A stretch of 64,000 nt of DNA. Origin: Burkholderiaceae bacterium. Its GTDB lineage: Bacteria > Pseudomonadota > Gammaproteobacteria > Burkholderiales > Burkholderiaceae_A. Below are positions 8,372 to 19,000 of the stretch, one piece after another. A program made the translations under genes and the position numbers. Location of the stretch: NCBI GenBank assembly GCA_018882785.1, contig VERI01000001.1, positions 1-64,000 of the forward strand, in the 5' to 3' direction. Position 1 is the stretch's first letter, and every line of letters starts with the position of its first letter. The notes under the pieces were generated by a model, which saw nothing but the letters and a program-made list of their open reading frames with translations, did not search any database and was not told the origin of the DNA.

Positions 8372-8728
8372 ATGGATAAGAAACAAAGCAGGCTTCGCCG
8401 GGCCCGCCAGACCCGACTCAAGATTGCGCAATTGCGCGTCAATCGTCTGGCCGTGCACCGAACGAACACACACATTTACGCCAGCATCATCGATCCATCT
8501 GGTTCGAAGATTCTGGTATCCGCCTCGAGCCTTGAGCCTGAGCTTCGCAAAGCGCTTACCGGTAAGGGCAGCAACATCGCGGCTGCTGCTGCAGTCGGCA
8601 AGCGGGTTGCCGAGAAGGCGAAGGCAGCCGGGATCACCAGCGTTGCTTTCGACCGCTCGGGTTTTAAATATCACGGCAGGGTGAAGGCCTTGGCAGAAGC
8701 GGCCCGCGAGGGCGGGCTGCAGTTCTGA
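8372..8728 (+). CDS. rplR: 50S ribosomal protein L18
   Basis: The 118-residue product starts [20 protein letters not shown] and ends [21 protein letters not shown], the L18 signature. It carries 5S rRNA into the large subunit together with L5. AGGA precedes the ATG. Confidence 0.98.
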   Translation: MDKKQSRLRRARQTRLKIAQLRVNRLAVHRTNTHIYASIIDPSGSKILVSASSLEPELRKALTGKGSNIAAAAAVGKRVAEKAKAAGITSVAFDRSGFKYHGRVKALAEAAREGGLQF

Positions 8729-8757
8729 TCGCTGCGAAGAGAACACGGAGCTTTTAA

Positions 8758-9276
8758 ATGGCAAAGATGCAAGCAAAAGTGACCACGGAAGACCGCGACG
8801 ACGGATTACGTGAAAAGATGATTTCGGTGAATCGCGTCACCAAGGTTGTGAAGGGTGGCCGCATCCTGGGATTCGCCGCCCTCACCGTAGTCGGTGATGG
8901 CGATGGCCGCATTGGCATGGGCAAGGGTAAATCCCGCGAGGTGCCCGTTGCCGTGCAAAAGGCGATGGATGAGGCCCGACGCAAAATGATGAAGGTTCCG
9001 CTCAAAGGCGGCACCTTTCATCACAGTGTGGTCGGCAAGCACGGCGCCTCTACCGTCCTGATCTCTCCCGCCCAAAAGGGTACAGGGATTATCGCGGGTG
9101 GACCCATGCGCGCGATTTTCGAGGTGCTTGGAATTACCGATGTGGTGGCCAAGAGCCTGGGCTCTACCAATCCCTACAACATGGTGCGTGCGACGTTAAA
9201 CGGATTGCGCCATATGCAGACGCCCGCTGAGGTGGCCAACAAGCGTGGCCTCTCCGTGGAGCAGATCCTGAACTAA
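8758..9276 (+). CDS. rpsE: 30S ribosomal protein S5
   Basis: The 172-residue product has the S5 N-terminal domain ([19 protein letters not shown]) and the [20 protein letters not shown] region; the loop where spectinomycin-resistance changes arise elsewhere looks intact. S5 forms part of the mRNA entry tunnel with S3 and S4. GGAG precedes the ATG. Confidence 0.98.
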   Translation: MAKMQAKVTTEDRDDGLREKMISVNRVTKVVKGGRILGFAALTVVGDGDGRIGMGKGKSREVPVAVQKAMDEARRKMMKVPLKGGTFHHSVVGKHGASTVLISPAQKGTGIIAGGPMRAIFEVLGITDVVAKSLGSTNPYNMVRATLNGLRHMQTPAEVANKRGLSVEQILN

Positions 9277-9289
9277 TCGGAGCCACTCC

Positions 9290-9469
9290 ATGGAAAAAAA
9301 GACACTCAAGGTCACCCTGGTTAAAAGCCCGATTGGTACGCGTGAATCGCACCGTGCCACCGTGCTGGGCCTCGGACTGAAAAAACTTCATCAGTCGCGC
9401 ACCCTGGAGGACACACCGGCGGTACGCGGCATGATCAACAAGGTCTCTTACCTCGTGAAGGTGGAGTAA
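9290..9469 (+). CDS. rpmD: 50S ribosomal protein L30
   Basis: This 59-residue protein is too short for the ORF track. It starts [20 protein letters not shown] and ends [10 protein letters not shown], typical of L30. GGAG precedes the ATG at 9290 and rplO begins four bases after the stop at 9467-9469. Its place between rpsE and rplO is the canonical one. Confidence 0.97.
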   Translation: MEKKTLKVTLVKSPIGTRESHRATVLGLGLKKLHQSRTLEDTPAVRGMINKVSYLVKVE

Positions 9470-9473
9470 CACC

Positions 9474-9974
9474 ATGACTGAAGAAAACAAAAACTCAATG
9501 CGCCTGAACACCATCGCGCCGGCCGAAGGATCTAAGCATCCCAAGCGTCGCGTCGGCCGAGGGATCGGCTCGGGCCTGGGCAAGACTGCAGGCCGCGGCC
9601 ATAAAGGACAAAAGTCCCGTTCGGGTGGATTCCACAAGGTCGGATTCGAAGGCGGTCAGATGCCGCTGCATCGTCGCCTGCCCAAGCGTGGATTCAAGGC
9701 ACCGTTTGCCCGCTTTAACGCAGAGGTTCGCCTGTCTGATCTGCAGCGTCTGCCGATTGATGACATCGATCTGCTGGCATTAAAACAGGCTGGCATCGTT
9801 GCCGAGCTCACACGCTCTGCAAAAGTTATCAAGTCGGGTGAACTATCACGCAAGGTGAACCTGCGTGGGCTGGGCGTGACTGCTGGCGCGAAGGCAGCCA
9901 TCGAGGCTGCCGGCGGTTCGGTCGAGGCCTTGGTGGTGCCCGAAGTCGTGAAAAAACTGCCCAAGAAATCTTAA
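9474..9974 (+). CDS. rplO: 50S ribosomal protein L15
   Basis: The 166-residue product contains [20 protein letters not shown] and the C-terminal L15 motif [17 protein letters not shown]. The ATG at 9474 adds eight residues (MTEENKNS) before [11 protein letters not shown] at 9498; it uses GGAG from the end of rpmD, so I keep it, but the shorter start is possible. L15 is a late assembly protein of the large subunit. Confidence 0.96.
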   Translation: MTEENKNSMRLNTIAPAEGSKHPKRRVGRGIGSGLGKTAGRGHKGQKSRSGGFHKVGFEGGQMPLHRRLPKRGFKAPFARFNAEVRLSDLQRLPIDDIDLLALKQAGIVAELTRSAKVIKSGELSRKVNLRGLGVTAGAKAAIEAAGGSVEALVVPEVVKKLPKKS

Positions 9975-10006
9975 TCCCTCGGCACCCCAGCAGCGCTCCT
10001 TAGACC

Positions 10007-11326
10007 ATGGCCAACGCAAACGCATTGAAGACAGACCGTTTTGCCGATCTTCGGCACCGGCTTGTCTTTTTGCTGCTGGCGCTCGTGGTCTACCGCATTG
10101 GCGCCCACATCCCGGTGCCGGGTATTGACCCTGACCAGCTTGCCCAGCTCTTTAAATCGCAGGCCGGCGGGATTCTGGGTCTATTTAATATGTTCTCCGG
10201 TGGCGCGCTTTCCCGCTTCACGGTATTCGCGCTGGGCATCATGCCTTACATATCTGCCTCCATCATCATGCAGCTGATGACGGTGGTATCGCCCCAGCTC
10301 GAGGCCTTGAAAAAAGAAGGCGAGGCGGGCCGTCGCAAGATCACGCAGTACACGCGTTACGCCACCGTCGGCCTGGCCATCTTTCAGGCCATCGGCATAT
10401 CGGTTGCCCTCGAGTCTCAGCCCGGCTTGGTCATTGATCCAGGCCTGATGTTTCGGTTTGTGACCGTCGTCTCTCTGGTGACTGGCACCATGTTTCTGAT
10501 GTGGCTAGGAGAGCAGATCACCGAACGCGGACTCGGCAACGGAATCTCGATCATCATTTTTGCAGGCATTGCGGCCGGACTTCCCAGCGCCCTGGGCGGC
10601 CTGTTTGAGCTGGTGCGCACCGGGTCAATGAGCGCGATCGCGCTGCTGATCATTGTGTTTTTGGTGGTGCTCGTCACCGCGTTTGTCTGTTTTGTTGAGC
10701 GCGGCCAAAGAAAGATTCTTGTCAATTACGCCAAGCGCCAGGTAGGCAACAAGGTCTACGCTGGTCAGACCTCCCATCTGCCGCTGAAGCTGAATATGTC
10801 CGGGGTGATCCCGCCGATTTTTGCCTCCAGCATTATTCTGTTTCCTGCCACGCTGTCTTCCTGGTTCAGTTCAGGCGAGGACGGCGCGCGCTGGCTGTCG
10901 GATATCGCAGCCTCGCTGTCTCCCGGGCAGCCTCTGTACATTGCCTTGTACGCCGCAGCGATCATCTTTTTCTGTTTTTTCTATACGGCCCTGGTGTTTA
11001 ACAGTAAAGAGACCGCGGACAATCTGAAAAAATCAGGCGCGCTCATTCCCGGCATTCGCCCGGGCGACCAGACCGCGAAGTTCATCGACAAGATTCTCAT
11101 GCGGCTGACCCTGGTCGGGGCGTTCTACATCACCCTGGTGTGTCTGCTGCCCGAGTTTTTAGTGCTGAAGTGGAATGTTCCGTTTTATTTTGGCGGCACT
11201 TCGCTGCTGATTATTGTGGTGGTCACCATGGACTTTATGTCGCAGGTTCAGGCCTACATGATGTCCCAGCAGTACGAAAGCCTGTTGAAGAAATCGCATT
11301 TTAAAGGTGGAGGGTTCGCGCGTTAA
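10007..11326 (+). CDS. secY: Protein translocase channel SecY
   Basis: The 439-residue product is the ten-helix channel of the Sec translocon. It shows the plug-region text [19 protein letters not shown], the ribosome-contact loop [20 protein letters not shown], and [20 protein letters not shown] before the last helices. No strong Shine-Dalgarno is visible before the ATG, so translation may be coupled to rplO. Its stop overlaps the infA start (TAATG). Confidence 0.98.
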   Translation: MANANALKTDRFADLRHRLVFLLLALVVYRIGAHIPVPGIDPDQLAQLFKSQAGGILGLFNMFSGGALSRFTVFALGIMPYISASIIMQLMTVVSPQLEALKKEGEAGRRKITQYTRYATVGLAIFQAIGISVALESQPGLVIDPGLMFRFVTVVSLVTGTMFLMWLGEQITERGLGNGISIIIFAGIAAGLPSALGGLFELVRTGSMSAIALLIIVFLVVLVTAFVCFVERGQRKILVNYAKRQVGNKVYAGQTSHLPLKLNMSGVIPPIFASSIILFPATLSSWFSSGEDGARWLSDIAASLSPGQPLYIALYAAAIIFFCFFYTALVFNSKETADNLKKSGALIPGIRPGDQTAKFIDKILMRLTLVGAFYITLVCLLPEFLVLKWNVPFYFGGTSLLIIVVVTMDFMSQVQAYMMSQQYESLLKKSHFKGGGFAR

Positions 11327-11544
11327 TGGCGAAGGATGATGCTATCCAGATGCAGGGTGAGGTGGTCGAAAACCTGCCGAATGCCACCTTTCGCGTGAAA
11401 CTGGAAAACGGTCACGTTGTTTTGGGCCATATCTCGGGCCGTATGCGGATGCACTACATCCGGATCCTGCCGGGAGATAAGGTTACGGTCGAAATGACGC
11501 CCTACGATTTAACCCGTGCACGTATTGTGTTTCGTGCCAAGTAA
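11326..11544 (+). CDS. infA: Translation initiation factor IF-1
   Basis: The 72-residue product starts [20 protein letters not shown] and ends [13 protein letters not shown], the complete OB-fold IF-1 that occupies the A site during initiation. It overlaps secY by one base. Presence of infA between secY and rpmJ is typical of Betaproteobacteria. Only the overlap, not a strong ribosome-binding site, marks the start. Confidence 0.98.
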   Translation: MAKDDAIQMQGEVVENLPNATFRVKLENGHVVLGHISGRMRMHYIRILPGDKVTVEMTPYDLTRARIVFRAK

Positions 11545-11561
11545 GGAAAGAGGACAGAACT

Positions 11562-11675
11562 ATGAAAGTGTTGGCATCTGTTCGGCGTATCTGCCGTAAC
11601 TGCAAGATTATTCGTCGCCACGGCGTCGTGCGTGTGATCTGTACCGATCCGCGTCACAAGCAGCGCCAGGGCTAA
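11562..11675 (+). CDS. rpmJ: 50S ribosomal protein L36 (zinc form)
   Basis: This 37-residue protein is below the ORF-track cutoff. It reads [20 protein letters not shown] and ends [11 protein letters not shown], with the complete C-x2-C-x12-C-x4-H zinc-ligand set. AGAGGA precedes the ATG at 11562; the TAA is at 11673-11675. It is the smallest ribosomal protein and sits at its canonical place before rpsM. Confidence 0.97.
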   Translation: MKVLASVRRICRNCKIIRRHGVVRVICTDPRHKQRQG

Positions 11676-11700
11676 CTTATAGGGAAATCAGGAGCACACC

Positions 11701-12066
11701 ATGGCACGTATTGCCGGCATTAACATCCCCAACCATCAGCATGCCGAGATTGGCCTGACCGCCATCTACGGCATCGGACGGCCGCGCGCCCGCGATATCT
11801 GCGACGCTGCGGGCGTTGCGTATTCGAAAAAGGTCAAAGATCTCACCGATGACGAACTCGAGCGCCTGCGTGCCGAGGTAGGCAAGCTCACTACCGAGGG
11901 TGATCTGCGCCGTGAGGTCTCCATGAGCATCAAGCGCCTGATGGACCTGGGCTGCTACCGCGGTCTACGCCATCGTCGTGGCCTGCCGGTTCGCGGTCAG
12001 CGTACCCGGACCAATGCGCGAACCCGTAAGGGCCCGAAAAAGGCTGCTGCGGCTCTGAAGAAATAA
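11701..12066 (+). CDS. rpsM: 30S ribosomal protein S13
   Basis: The 121-residue product starts [20 protein letters not shown] and has the S13 C-terminal motif [20 protein letters not shown]. It bridges to the large subunit from the 30S head. AGGAG precedes the ATG. It opens the alpha-operon gene set. Confidence 0.98.
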   Translation: MARIAGINIPNHQHAEIGLTAIYGIGRPRARDICDAAGVAYSKKVKDLTDDELERLRAEVGKLTTEGDLRREVSMSIKRLMDLGCYRGLRHRRGLPVRGQRTRTNARTRKGPKKAAAALKK

Positions 12067-12081
12067 AGCGAGAGGCAAGAT

Positions 12082-12486
12082 ATGGCAAAAGCAGGCACGA
12101 CCGGCGCATCACAGCGCACCCGTAAAAAAGTTCGTAAGAATGTGACGGACGCAGTGGCCCACATTCATGCGTCCTTCAACAACACCATCATTACGATCAC
12201 CGATCGCCAGGGCAATGCCTTGTCCTGGGCCTCGAGCGGTGGCGCAGGTTTCAAGGGATCTCGCAAGAGCACACCCTTTGCTGCCCAGGTTGCTGCTGAG
12301 GCGGCTGGCCGTGTGGCCATGGAGTGCGGTGTGAAAAACGTCGAGGTTCGTATCACCGGACCCGGACCCGGACGCGAGTCCACTGTCCGCGCCTTGAATG
12401 CGTTGGGCATGAAGGTGACGCAGATCTCTGACATCACCCCCGTGCCACACAATGGCTGCAGGCCTCCAAAGCGTCGCCGGATCTGA
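12082..12486 (+). CDS. rpsK: 30S ribosomal protein S11
   Basis: The 134-residue product contains [20 protein letters not shown] and ends [18 protein letters not shown], the invariant S11 tail on the platform near the mRNA exit. GAGAGG precedes the ATG. A 141-bp spacer with alternative hairpins separates it from rpsD. Confidence 0.98.
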   Translation: MAKAGTTGASQRTRKKVRKNVTDAVAHIHASFNNTIITITDRQGNALSWASSGGAGFKGSRKSTPFAAQVAAEAAGRVAMECGVKNVEVRITGPGPGRESTVRALNALGMKVTQISDITPVPHNGCRPPKRRRI

Positions 12487-12512
12487 TCCAGCCAGACAAG
12501 TTTGATGTACGA

Positions 12513-12555
12513 AAAGACCCCGGCGTCTTTGGATGCTCGGGATGTGTTGAAAGAC
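12513..12555 (+). promoter_or_regulatory. Mutually exclusive hairpins before rpsD
   Basis: GTCTTT (12525-12530) can pair with AAAGAC just upstream (12513-12518, six-base loop) or with an identical AAAGAC downstream (12550-12555). The two pairings exclude each other, the hallmark of a switching leader. No clear promoter or U-run is visible. S4, encoded by the next gene, autoregulates its own mRNA in other bacteria, so it is the obvious candidate ligand; this is inference. Confidence 0.4.
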
Positions 12556-12627
12556 CACCGTCGGGAATCGTCCTGACATCTCGCGGCAAGATGAATTTCT
12601 TGCGGCGTTTTTCGAAAAGGAATCGAA

Positions 12628-13251
12628 GTGGCACGTTACTCTGGACCACGTTGTAAATTATCTCGTCGGGAAGGCACCGATCTGGGGCTGAAAAGCGCCC
12701 GGCGTTCTCTCGACTCGAAATGCAAGCAGGACAGCAAACCCGGCCAGCATGGCCGCACATCCGGTGCCCGTCTGTCCGACTATGGCAAACAGCTTCGCGA
12801 AAAGCAGAAGGTGAAGCGCATCTATGGCATGTTGGAGCGGCAGTTTCGTCGTTACTTCGCCAGCGCCAGCCAGGCCAAGGGCAATACGGGTGAGAGCCTG
12901 TTGCAGCTGCTCGAGTCTCGGCTAGATAACGTTGTCTATCGCATGGGTTTTGGTTCGACGCGCGCAGAGGCCCGCCAGCTGGTGAGCCATCGGGCCATTC
13001 TGGTGAATGGAAAGTGCGTGAATATCCCTTCGGCCCACATCCGTCCGAACGATGTGATCTCTCTGACCGATAAATCCAAGGCACAGGCACGGATCCTCTC
13101 GGCAATTCAGCTTGCTGAGCAGAATGGCTTCCCGTCTTGGGTGTCGGTAGACACAAAAAAAATGGAGGGCGTGTTCAAGCAGCTTCCAGACCGCTCCGAT
13201 CTTGCTGCGGACATCAACGAAAGCTTGATTGTTGAGTTGTACTCACGCTAA
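12628..13251 (+). CDS. rpsD: 30S ribosomal protein S4, GTG start
   Basis: The 207-residue product starts (GTG) [19 protein letters not shown] and has the S4 RNA-binding domain around [21 protein letters not shown]4 initiates 30S assembly. It is the only ribosomal gene in the cluster that starts with GTG; AAGGA lies seven bases upstream. The weak start codon plus the long structured spacer suggests S4 output is specially controlled here. Confidence 0.97.
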   Translation: MARYSGPRCKLSRREGTDLGLKSARRSLDSKCKQDSKPGQHGRTSGARLSDYGKQLREKQKVKRIYGMLERQFRRYFASASQAKGNTGESLLQLLESRLDNVVYRMGFGSTRAEARQLVSHRAILVNGKCVNIPSAHIRPNDVISLTDKSKAQARILSAIQLAEQNGFPSWVSVDTKKMEGVFKQLPDRSDLAADINESLIVELYSR

Positions 13252-13269
13252 TCATCGCGAAGGAATTTT

Positions 13270-14244
13270 ATGCAAACAGCATTTCTCAAGCCGCGCATCA
13301 TTGAAGTAGAGCCTACCGGAGTTAATTCCGCCAAGATTGTCATGGAGCCGTTTGAGCGGGGATTCGGCCATACGCTGGGCAATGCCCTGCGCCGGGTGCT
13401 GCTCTCCTCAATGGAGGGGTTTGCACCAACCGAGGTTCAGATCGCCGGTGTTGTGCACGAGTACTCCACCATTGAGGGCGTTCAGGAAGATGTTGTCGAC
13501 CTGCTGCTCAACTTAAAGGGCGTGGTGTTTGACCTTGAGGGCCGAAATGATGTGCTCATCTCCTTGCGTAAGCAAGGCGGCGGCACTGTCAAGGCATCTG
13601 ATTTTGATCTTCCCCATGATGTAAAAGTCATCAATCCGGACCATGTGCTTGCACACGTGTCTGACAACACCAAGCTTGAGCTTCAGGTTCGCGTCGAAAA
13701 AGGCCGTGGCTATGTGCCGGGTACCCTGCGCACCATGGCCGATGAGGGCAGTCGGGCGATTGGCCGGATTGTTCTTGACGCATCGTTTTCGCCAATTCGT
13801 CGCGTGAGCTATACCGTTGAAAGTGCACGTGTTGAGCAGCGTACAGACCTGGATCGTCTGGTGATTGAGGTGCAGACCAATGGTGTCATCAATCCTGAGG
13901 ATGCAGTCCGTCGTGCCGCACGAATTCTGGTCGACCAGCTGTCGGTGTTTGCAGCCCTAGAGGGCGGCGAACAGGTTGCCGAGGCCGGCCGAGGCGTGAG
14001 CGTCGATCCGATGCTGCTGCGCCCTGTTGATGATCTCGAGCTGACCGTTCGCTCGGCCAACTGTCTGAAGGCAGAGAGCATTTATTACATCGGCGACCTG
14101 ATTCAACGCACCGAAAACGAGCTCTTAAAGACCCCGAATCTCGGCCGTAAGTCGCTCAATGAAATCAAGGAAGTTCTCGCATCACGTGGCCTGACGCTCG
14201 GCATGAAGCTCGAGAACTGGCCGCCCGCAGGGCTCGACCGCTAA
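13270..14244 (+). CDS. rpoA: RNA polymerase alpha subunit
   Basis: The 324-residue product has the N-terminal assembly domain ([20 protein letters not shown] near residue 35) and the C-terminal DNA-contact domain ([20 protein letters not shown] near residue 290). The alphaCTD contacts UP elements and activators. AAGGA precedes the ATG and rplQ follows 15 bases after the stop, the conserved order. Confidence 0.99.
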   Translation: MQTAFLKPRIIEVEPTGVNSAKIVMEPFERGFGHTLGNALRRVLLSSMEGFAPTEVQIAGVVHEYSTIEGVQEDVVDLLLNLKGVVFDLEGRNDVLISLRKQGGGTVKASDFDLPHDVKVINPDHVLAHVSDNTKLELQVRVEKGRGYVPGTLRTMADEGSRAIGRIVLDASFSPIRRVSYTVESARVEQRTDLDRLVIEVQTNGVINPEDAVRRAARILVDQLSVFAALEGGEQVAEAGRGVSVDPMLLRPVDDLELTVRSANCLKAESIYYIGDLIQRTENELLKTPNLGRKSLNEIKEVLASRGLTLGMKLENWPPAGLDR

Positions 14245-14259
14245 TTAAGGAGAAACACC

Positions 14260-14658
14260 ATGCGTCACCGACTCGGATTACGCAAACTAAATCGCACATC
14301 GAGCCACCGGCTCGCCATGCTGCGCAATATGGCCAATGCCCTGTTGCGCCATGAGTCCATTAAGACCACCCTGCCGAAGGCCAAGGAGCTGCGCAAGGTG
14401 ATTGAGCCCCTCATCACTATGGGCAAATCGCCGACACTTGCCAATCGTCGCCTGGCATTCGATCGTCTGCGCGACCGAGAAATCGTGGGTAAATTGTTCG
14501 CAGAGATCGGTCCGCGTTATGCGTCCCGGCCGGGCGGCTACTGTCGCATTCTTAAGTTCGGTTTTCGGCCAGGCGATAATGCACCGATGGCCCTGATGGA
14601 ATTGGTGGATCGTCCGCAGCCTGCGGAGACAGCGGAGTCAGAGCAGAAGGCGGCTTAA
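14260..14658 (+). CDS. rplQ: 50S ribosomal protein L17
   Basis: The 132-residue product starts [20 protein letters not shown], a typical L17, with a short Ala/Glu-rich tail. It lies at the tunnel exit beside L22 and L32. AAGGAG precedes the ATG. It closes the alpha-operon gene set and is followed by a strong terminator. Confidence 0.98.
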   Translation: MRHRLGLRKLNRTSSHRLAMLRNMANALLRHESIKTTLPKAKELRKVIEPLITMGKSPTLANRRLAFDRLRDREIVGKLFAEIGPRYASRPGGYCRILKFGFRPGDNAPMALMELVDRPQPAETAESEQKAA

Positions 14659-14688
14659 GTGTCTTGTATTTTGTTTTATTAACATTCG

Positions 14689-14719
14689 GGCCCCGTAAGG
14701 GGCCTGTTTGTTTTCTTTT
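14689..14719 (+). terminator. Intrinsic terminator after rplQ
   Basis: GGCCCC (14689-14694), a GTAA loop and GGGGCC (14699-14704) form a GC-only 6-bp stem, followed by TGTTTGTTTTCTTTT. This is a convincing intrinsic terminator for the ribosomal cluster, 30 bases after the rplQ stop. The downstream efflux genes start only about 30 bases later. Confidence 0.85.
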
Positions 14720-14748
14720 CCGGTTTTTTTAGTTTTAAAGGATCTTGC

Positions 14749-16044
14749 ATGAAGCGCGTATGGGTGGCGGCTGGCACTGCAATTATCTTGTCTGTGGCGT
14801 TGATCTCTTGTGGCCAGCAGACCCAAGACGGCAGCAAGGGAGCTGCGCCCACCAAGGGTGCCGGCGGGCCGCCGGCGGGTTTACCAGCGCCAGAGGTCGA
14901 GGTCATCGTTGCCACGCCAGGCCAGGCCACGATTACCCAGGAGCTCCCGGGACGTCTGCAGGCGGTGCGAACCTCACAGGTCCGTGCCCGAGTGGAGGGC
15001 ATCATTGAGCGCCGACTGTTTAAGGAAGGGTCGGATGTAAAAGAGGGCACCCCGCTTTTTCGCATCGACCCACGCAACTATCAGGCCGCGTTTGAATCGG
15101 CCAGGGCGGATCAGCTTGCAGCCAAACTGCTCGTGGATCGCTATCGGCCTTTGCTCGAGGTCAAGGCGGTGAGCCAGCAGGAGTTTGATCTTGCCGAGGC
15201 CAGGCTTAAGCAGGCAGATGCGGCGCTGATGCGATCAAAGATTGATCTTGAAAATACAACGGTTCCGGCGCCGATCTCCGGTCGGGTTGGACGTGAGCTG
15301 GTGACCGAGGGTGCGCTGGTTGGCCGTGGCGAGGCAACACCACTCACTGTCATTGAGCAGATTGATCCGATTTTTGCGAATTTCACCCAGTCAGGTGCAG
15401 ATCTCCAACGGCTTCGTCAGGCAATCAAGCGTGGCCGACTCAAAGAGGCAGACCGGGCAAAGGTGCAACTGATTCTGGAAGATGGCAGCGTGTACGCCCG
15501 TCCGGGCCGATTGATTTTTTCAGATCTGGCGGTTGATCCGGCGACGGGCAGTGTATCGATGCGGGCTGAGTTTCCCAATCCTCAGCGTGAATTGCTCCCC
15601 GGAGCATTCGTGCGGATTCGTTTTCCTGAGGCTGTGGCAGAGGACGTTATCCTGCTGCCGCAACGTGCTGTACAGGCAGGCCCCATGGGTCAATTCGTCA
15701 CCGTTGTCGATGCCCAGGGAAAGGCGGTTGCGATGCCTGTGAAGACAGCGGGCATGAGTGGCCCGAATTTTGTAATCGCCGAAGGCCTTAAGGGTGGCGA
15801 ACAGGTTGTGGTCAATGGCCTACAGCGTGCACGCCCGGGCACAACGGTGCGCCCCGTGGTGCTGGGCCCAGATGGAAAGCCGCTGCCGAAGCCTGAACCG
15901 CCAGCCGAGCAGGCACCGGCACCGGATTCATCTTCGAAACCGACGGCGGGTAGCGAGAAGGCTGCGCCGATCAGCAAAGAAACGCCCGTCGTGCCGGGTG
16001 CGGATAAAGCGTCGGCACCTGCCCCTAGCCCCGAAAAAAAATAG
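14749..16044 (+). CDS. RND efflux periplasmic adaptor (AcrA/MexA type)
   Basis: The 431-residue product has a lipoprotein signal (MKRVWVAAGTAIILSVALIS then Cys 21), so it is anchored to the inner membrane. The barrel-sandwich hybrid text (LPGRLQAVRTSQVRARVEGI and APISGRVGRELVTEGALV) flanks a coiled-coil hairpin around residues 115-160. A Pro/Ala/Lys-rich tail ends the protein. It links the pump at 16054 to the outer-membrane channel at 19172. AAAGGA precedes the ATG. No regulator gene is adjacent, so substrate and control are unknown. Confidence 0.95.
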   Translation: MKRVWVAAGTAIILSVALISCGQQTQDGSKGAAPTKGAGGPPAGLPAPEVEVIVATPGQATITQELPGRLQAVRTSQVRARVEGIIERRLFKEGSDVKEGTPLFRIDPRNYQAAFESARADQLAAKLLVDRYRPLLEVKAVSQQEFDLAEARLKQADAALMRSKIDLENTTVPAPISGRVGRELVTEGALVGRGEATPLTVIEQIDPIFANFTQSGADLQRLRQAIKRGRLKEADRAKVQLILEDGSVYARPGRLIFSDLAVDPATGSVSMRAEFPNPQRELLPGAFVRIRFPEAVAEDVILLPQRAVQAGPMGQFVTVVDAQGKAVAMPVKTAGMSGPNFVIAEGLKGGEQVVVNGLQRARPGTTVRPVVLGPDGKPLPKPEPPAEQAPAPDSSSKPTAGSEKAAPISKETPVVPGADKASAPAPSPEKK

Positions 16045-16053
16045 ACCCTAGCG

Positions 16054-19000
16054 ATGTTCTCGAAATTTTTCATTGACCGCCCCGTTTTTGCCTGGGTGAT
16101 TGCGCTGGTCATTGTGCTGGCGGGTCTGCTTGCCCTGCGCAGTCTGCCGCTGTCGCAATACCCGGCTGTAGCGCCGCCGGCGATTTCCTTCAACATCACC
16201 TATCCCGGTGCCTCGGCGAAGGTGGTTGAAGATACTGTCACGGCGCTGATTGAGCAGGAGATGAATGGCATCGAGAACCTGCTCTATATGGAGTCCGCGT
16301 CGGAGCAGGGCGTTGGCACCGTAACCCTGACCTTCCGGCCGGGGACCAATATCGATATTGCGTCTGTCGAGGCACAGAATCGATTCAAGCGAATTGAGGC
16401 ACGGCTTCCTGATGATGTGCGCAGGCTCGGTGTTCCTGTGACCAAGCCATCGCGCAATTACGTTATGTTTGTTAGCCTGTTTTCTCCAGACAAAAGCAGG
16501 AGTTCGGTGGATCTGGGCAGTTTTGCAGCCGCCAATGTGCTGGATGCTGTCCGACGGGTGAAGGGCGTCGGTGAGGCAATTTTATTCGGTACCGAATATT
16601 CCATGCGGGTCTGGCTGGCACCGGAAAAGCTGCATGCGTACAGCCTTTCGCCCGGGGATGTTACCCGTGCGATACGGGCGCAAAACGTGGAGCTCGCAAC
16701 GGGTGAAATTGGCCAGGCGCCTGCCGCATCCGGCCAGCAGCTCAATGCGGTGATTGTGAGTCGAAGCCGACTGCAGACCCCAGAGGAGTTCAACAACATT
16801 CTGATTCGGACGCTGCCCAATGGGGCTGCGATTCGCCTAAAGGATGTGGCACGCGTTGAGCTTGGAAGTGAAAACTACAACATCTACGCGCGTCTGAATG
16901 GACAGCCGAACGCTGCAATCGCAATTCGGGTGGCGCCTGATGGCAATGCGCTGGATGTAGTGAAGGCCGTGCGTGCCAAGATGACTGAAATGGCATCGAA
17001 TTTCCCGACAGGCATTTCCTGGGATGTGCCATATGACACCTCGCGTTTTGTTGATATCTCCATCAATGAAGTGCTGAAGACCTTGGTCGAGGCGATGATT
17101 CTGGTGTTCCTGGTGATGTACCTGTTCTTGGAAAACTTTCGGGCGACATTGATTCCTGCAATTGTCGTCCCCGTTGCCCTGACAGGCGCCTTAGCGGGTC
17201 TTTTTGCGTTTGGCTATTCCATCAATGTGCTCACGCTATTTGCAATGGTGCTGGCCATTGGCATCGTGGTGGACGATGCAATTGTTGTCGTTGAGGCTGC
17301 GGAACGGATCATGACCACCGAAGGCCTAAGCCCCCGAGAGGCCACCCGTAAGGCCATGGACCAGATTTTTAATGCGATCGTTGGTATCACGTTGGTTCTC
17401 TCCGCCGTCTTTGCCCCGATGCTGTTTTTCGGCGGATCCGTAGGCGTGATCTATCGGCAGTTTGCAGTCACCCTGATTCTCACAATGCTCTTTTCGGCGT
17501 TGATGGCCTTAACACTTACCCCCGCGCTATGCGCGAGTCTTTTAAAACATCACTCCGGTAAAGAGCTGATGCCTACCCGGGGATTTTTTGGCTGGTTTAA
17601 TCGGCTGTTTGCCCGCACAACCGAGGGCTATCGGTCCTGGGTCGGACGTGCCCTGCAGCAGACGGGCCGCTACTTCGTACTCTATGGAGTGATCATCGCG
17701 GCGACTGCCTGGTTATTTCTGCACCTGCCGGGCAGTTTTCTTCCGGAAGAGGATCAGGGCTATTTCATTACGGTGGTCCAGCTTCCACCGGGTGCGTCTC
17801 AGGAGCGGACCGTCGAAGTCCTTGAGCAGGTGGAGCAGTTTTATCTGAAGCAGCCTGAAGTCGCGAAGGTAATTGGCGTGGTCGGCTTTTCTTTTTTTGG
17901 CCGTGGACAGAATGCGGCCTTGGCCTTTGTTCGATTAAAAGAGTGGGAGGATCGGCCTGGTGCGAATCAGTCATCGGTCGCCGTGATTCGTCGGGCCAAT
18001 ATGGCCTTCTTTCAGATCAAGCAGGCGATGATTTTTGCAATCAATCCGCCACCCATCCCAGAGCTCGCAGCCACGGGTGGATTCGACTTCCGTCTTCAGG
18101 ATCGCTCGGGTGTTGGCCGAGAGCGACTGATGGAGGCGCGCAATATTGCCTTGGGAATGGCCAGCGGTAATCCTGTATTCGCAGGTGTTCGGCCGGAAGG
18201 GCAGGAGGCCGGCCCGCAGCTGCTTTTGGATATCAATCGACGCAAGGCTGAAACTCTGGGTGTTTCGATTGCGGATCTAAACGAAACCCTTCAGTCCACA
18301 CTTGGCGTTGCCTATATCAATGACTTTGAGCGTCAGGGAAGAATTCTTCGCGTGTTGATGCAGGCCGACTCCGAGCTGCGGACGTCGCCTGAGCAGCTGC
18401 TTACCCTTTCGGTCAGAAATCGCAGCGGCGGTATGGTGATGCTGTCTGAGCTGATCACGCCGCGATGGGTAGTCGGTGCACCTAAGTTGGATCGTTATAA
18501 CGGGCTGCCCTCAATGAAGATCGCGGGCGGGCCAGCGCCCGGCCGGAGCACCGGCGAGGCGATGCAGGCGATGGAAGAGATTGCGGGAAAACTGCCTCCG
18601 GGATTCGGCTATGAATGGTCGGGCACTTCATACGAGGAGAAACTCTCCGGCAGTCAGGCCCCATTTCTTTTCGCCCTCTCGCTTCTTGTGGTTTTCCTTG
18701 CGTTGGCAGCACTGTATGAGAGCTGGTCGATTCCTTTTGCTGTGATTCTTGTGGTGCCATTAGGCGTTTTTGGCGCCACGCTGGCCGTGAACCTGCGGGG
18801 ACTGCCCAACGACGTGTATTTCAAAGTGGGGCTCATCGCGATCATCGGGCTGTCATCCAAGAATGCCATTCTGATCATTGAATACGCCCGAGAGCTACAG
18901 CAGCGCGGCATGGACTTGATCGACGCAACACTGGAAGCCTGTCGGCTTCGATTCAGGCCGATCCTGATGACATCGTTTGCCTTTATTCTGGGTGTGTTGC

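Noticed and set aside
12434-13156. 240-residue antisense ORF opposite rpsD
   Set aside because: It runs through rpsD and the spacer with no family-like motif; codon-shadow composition.
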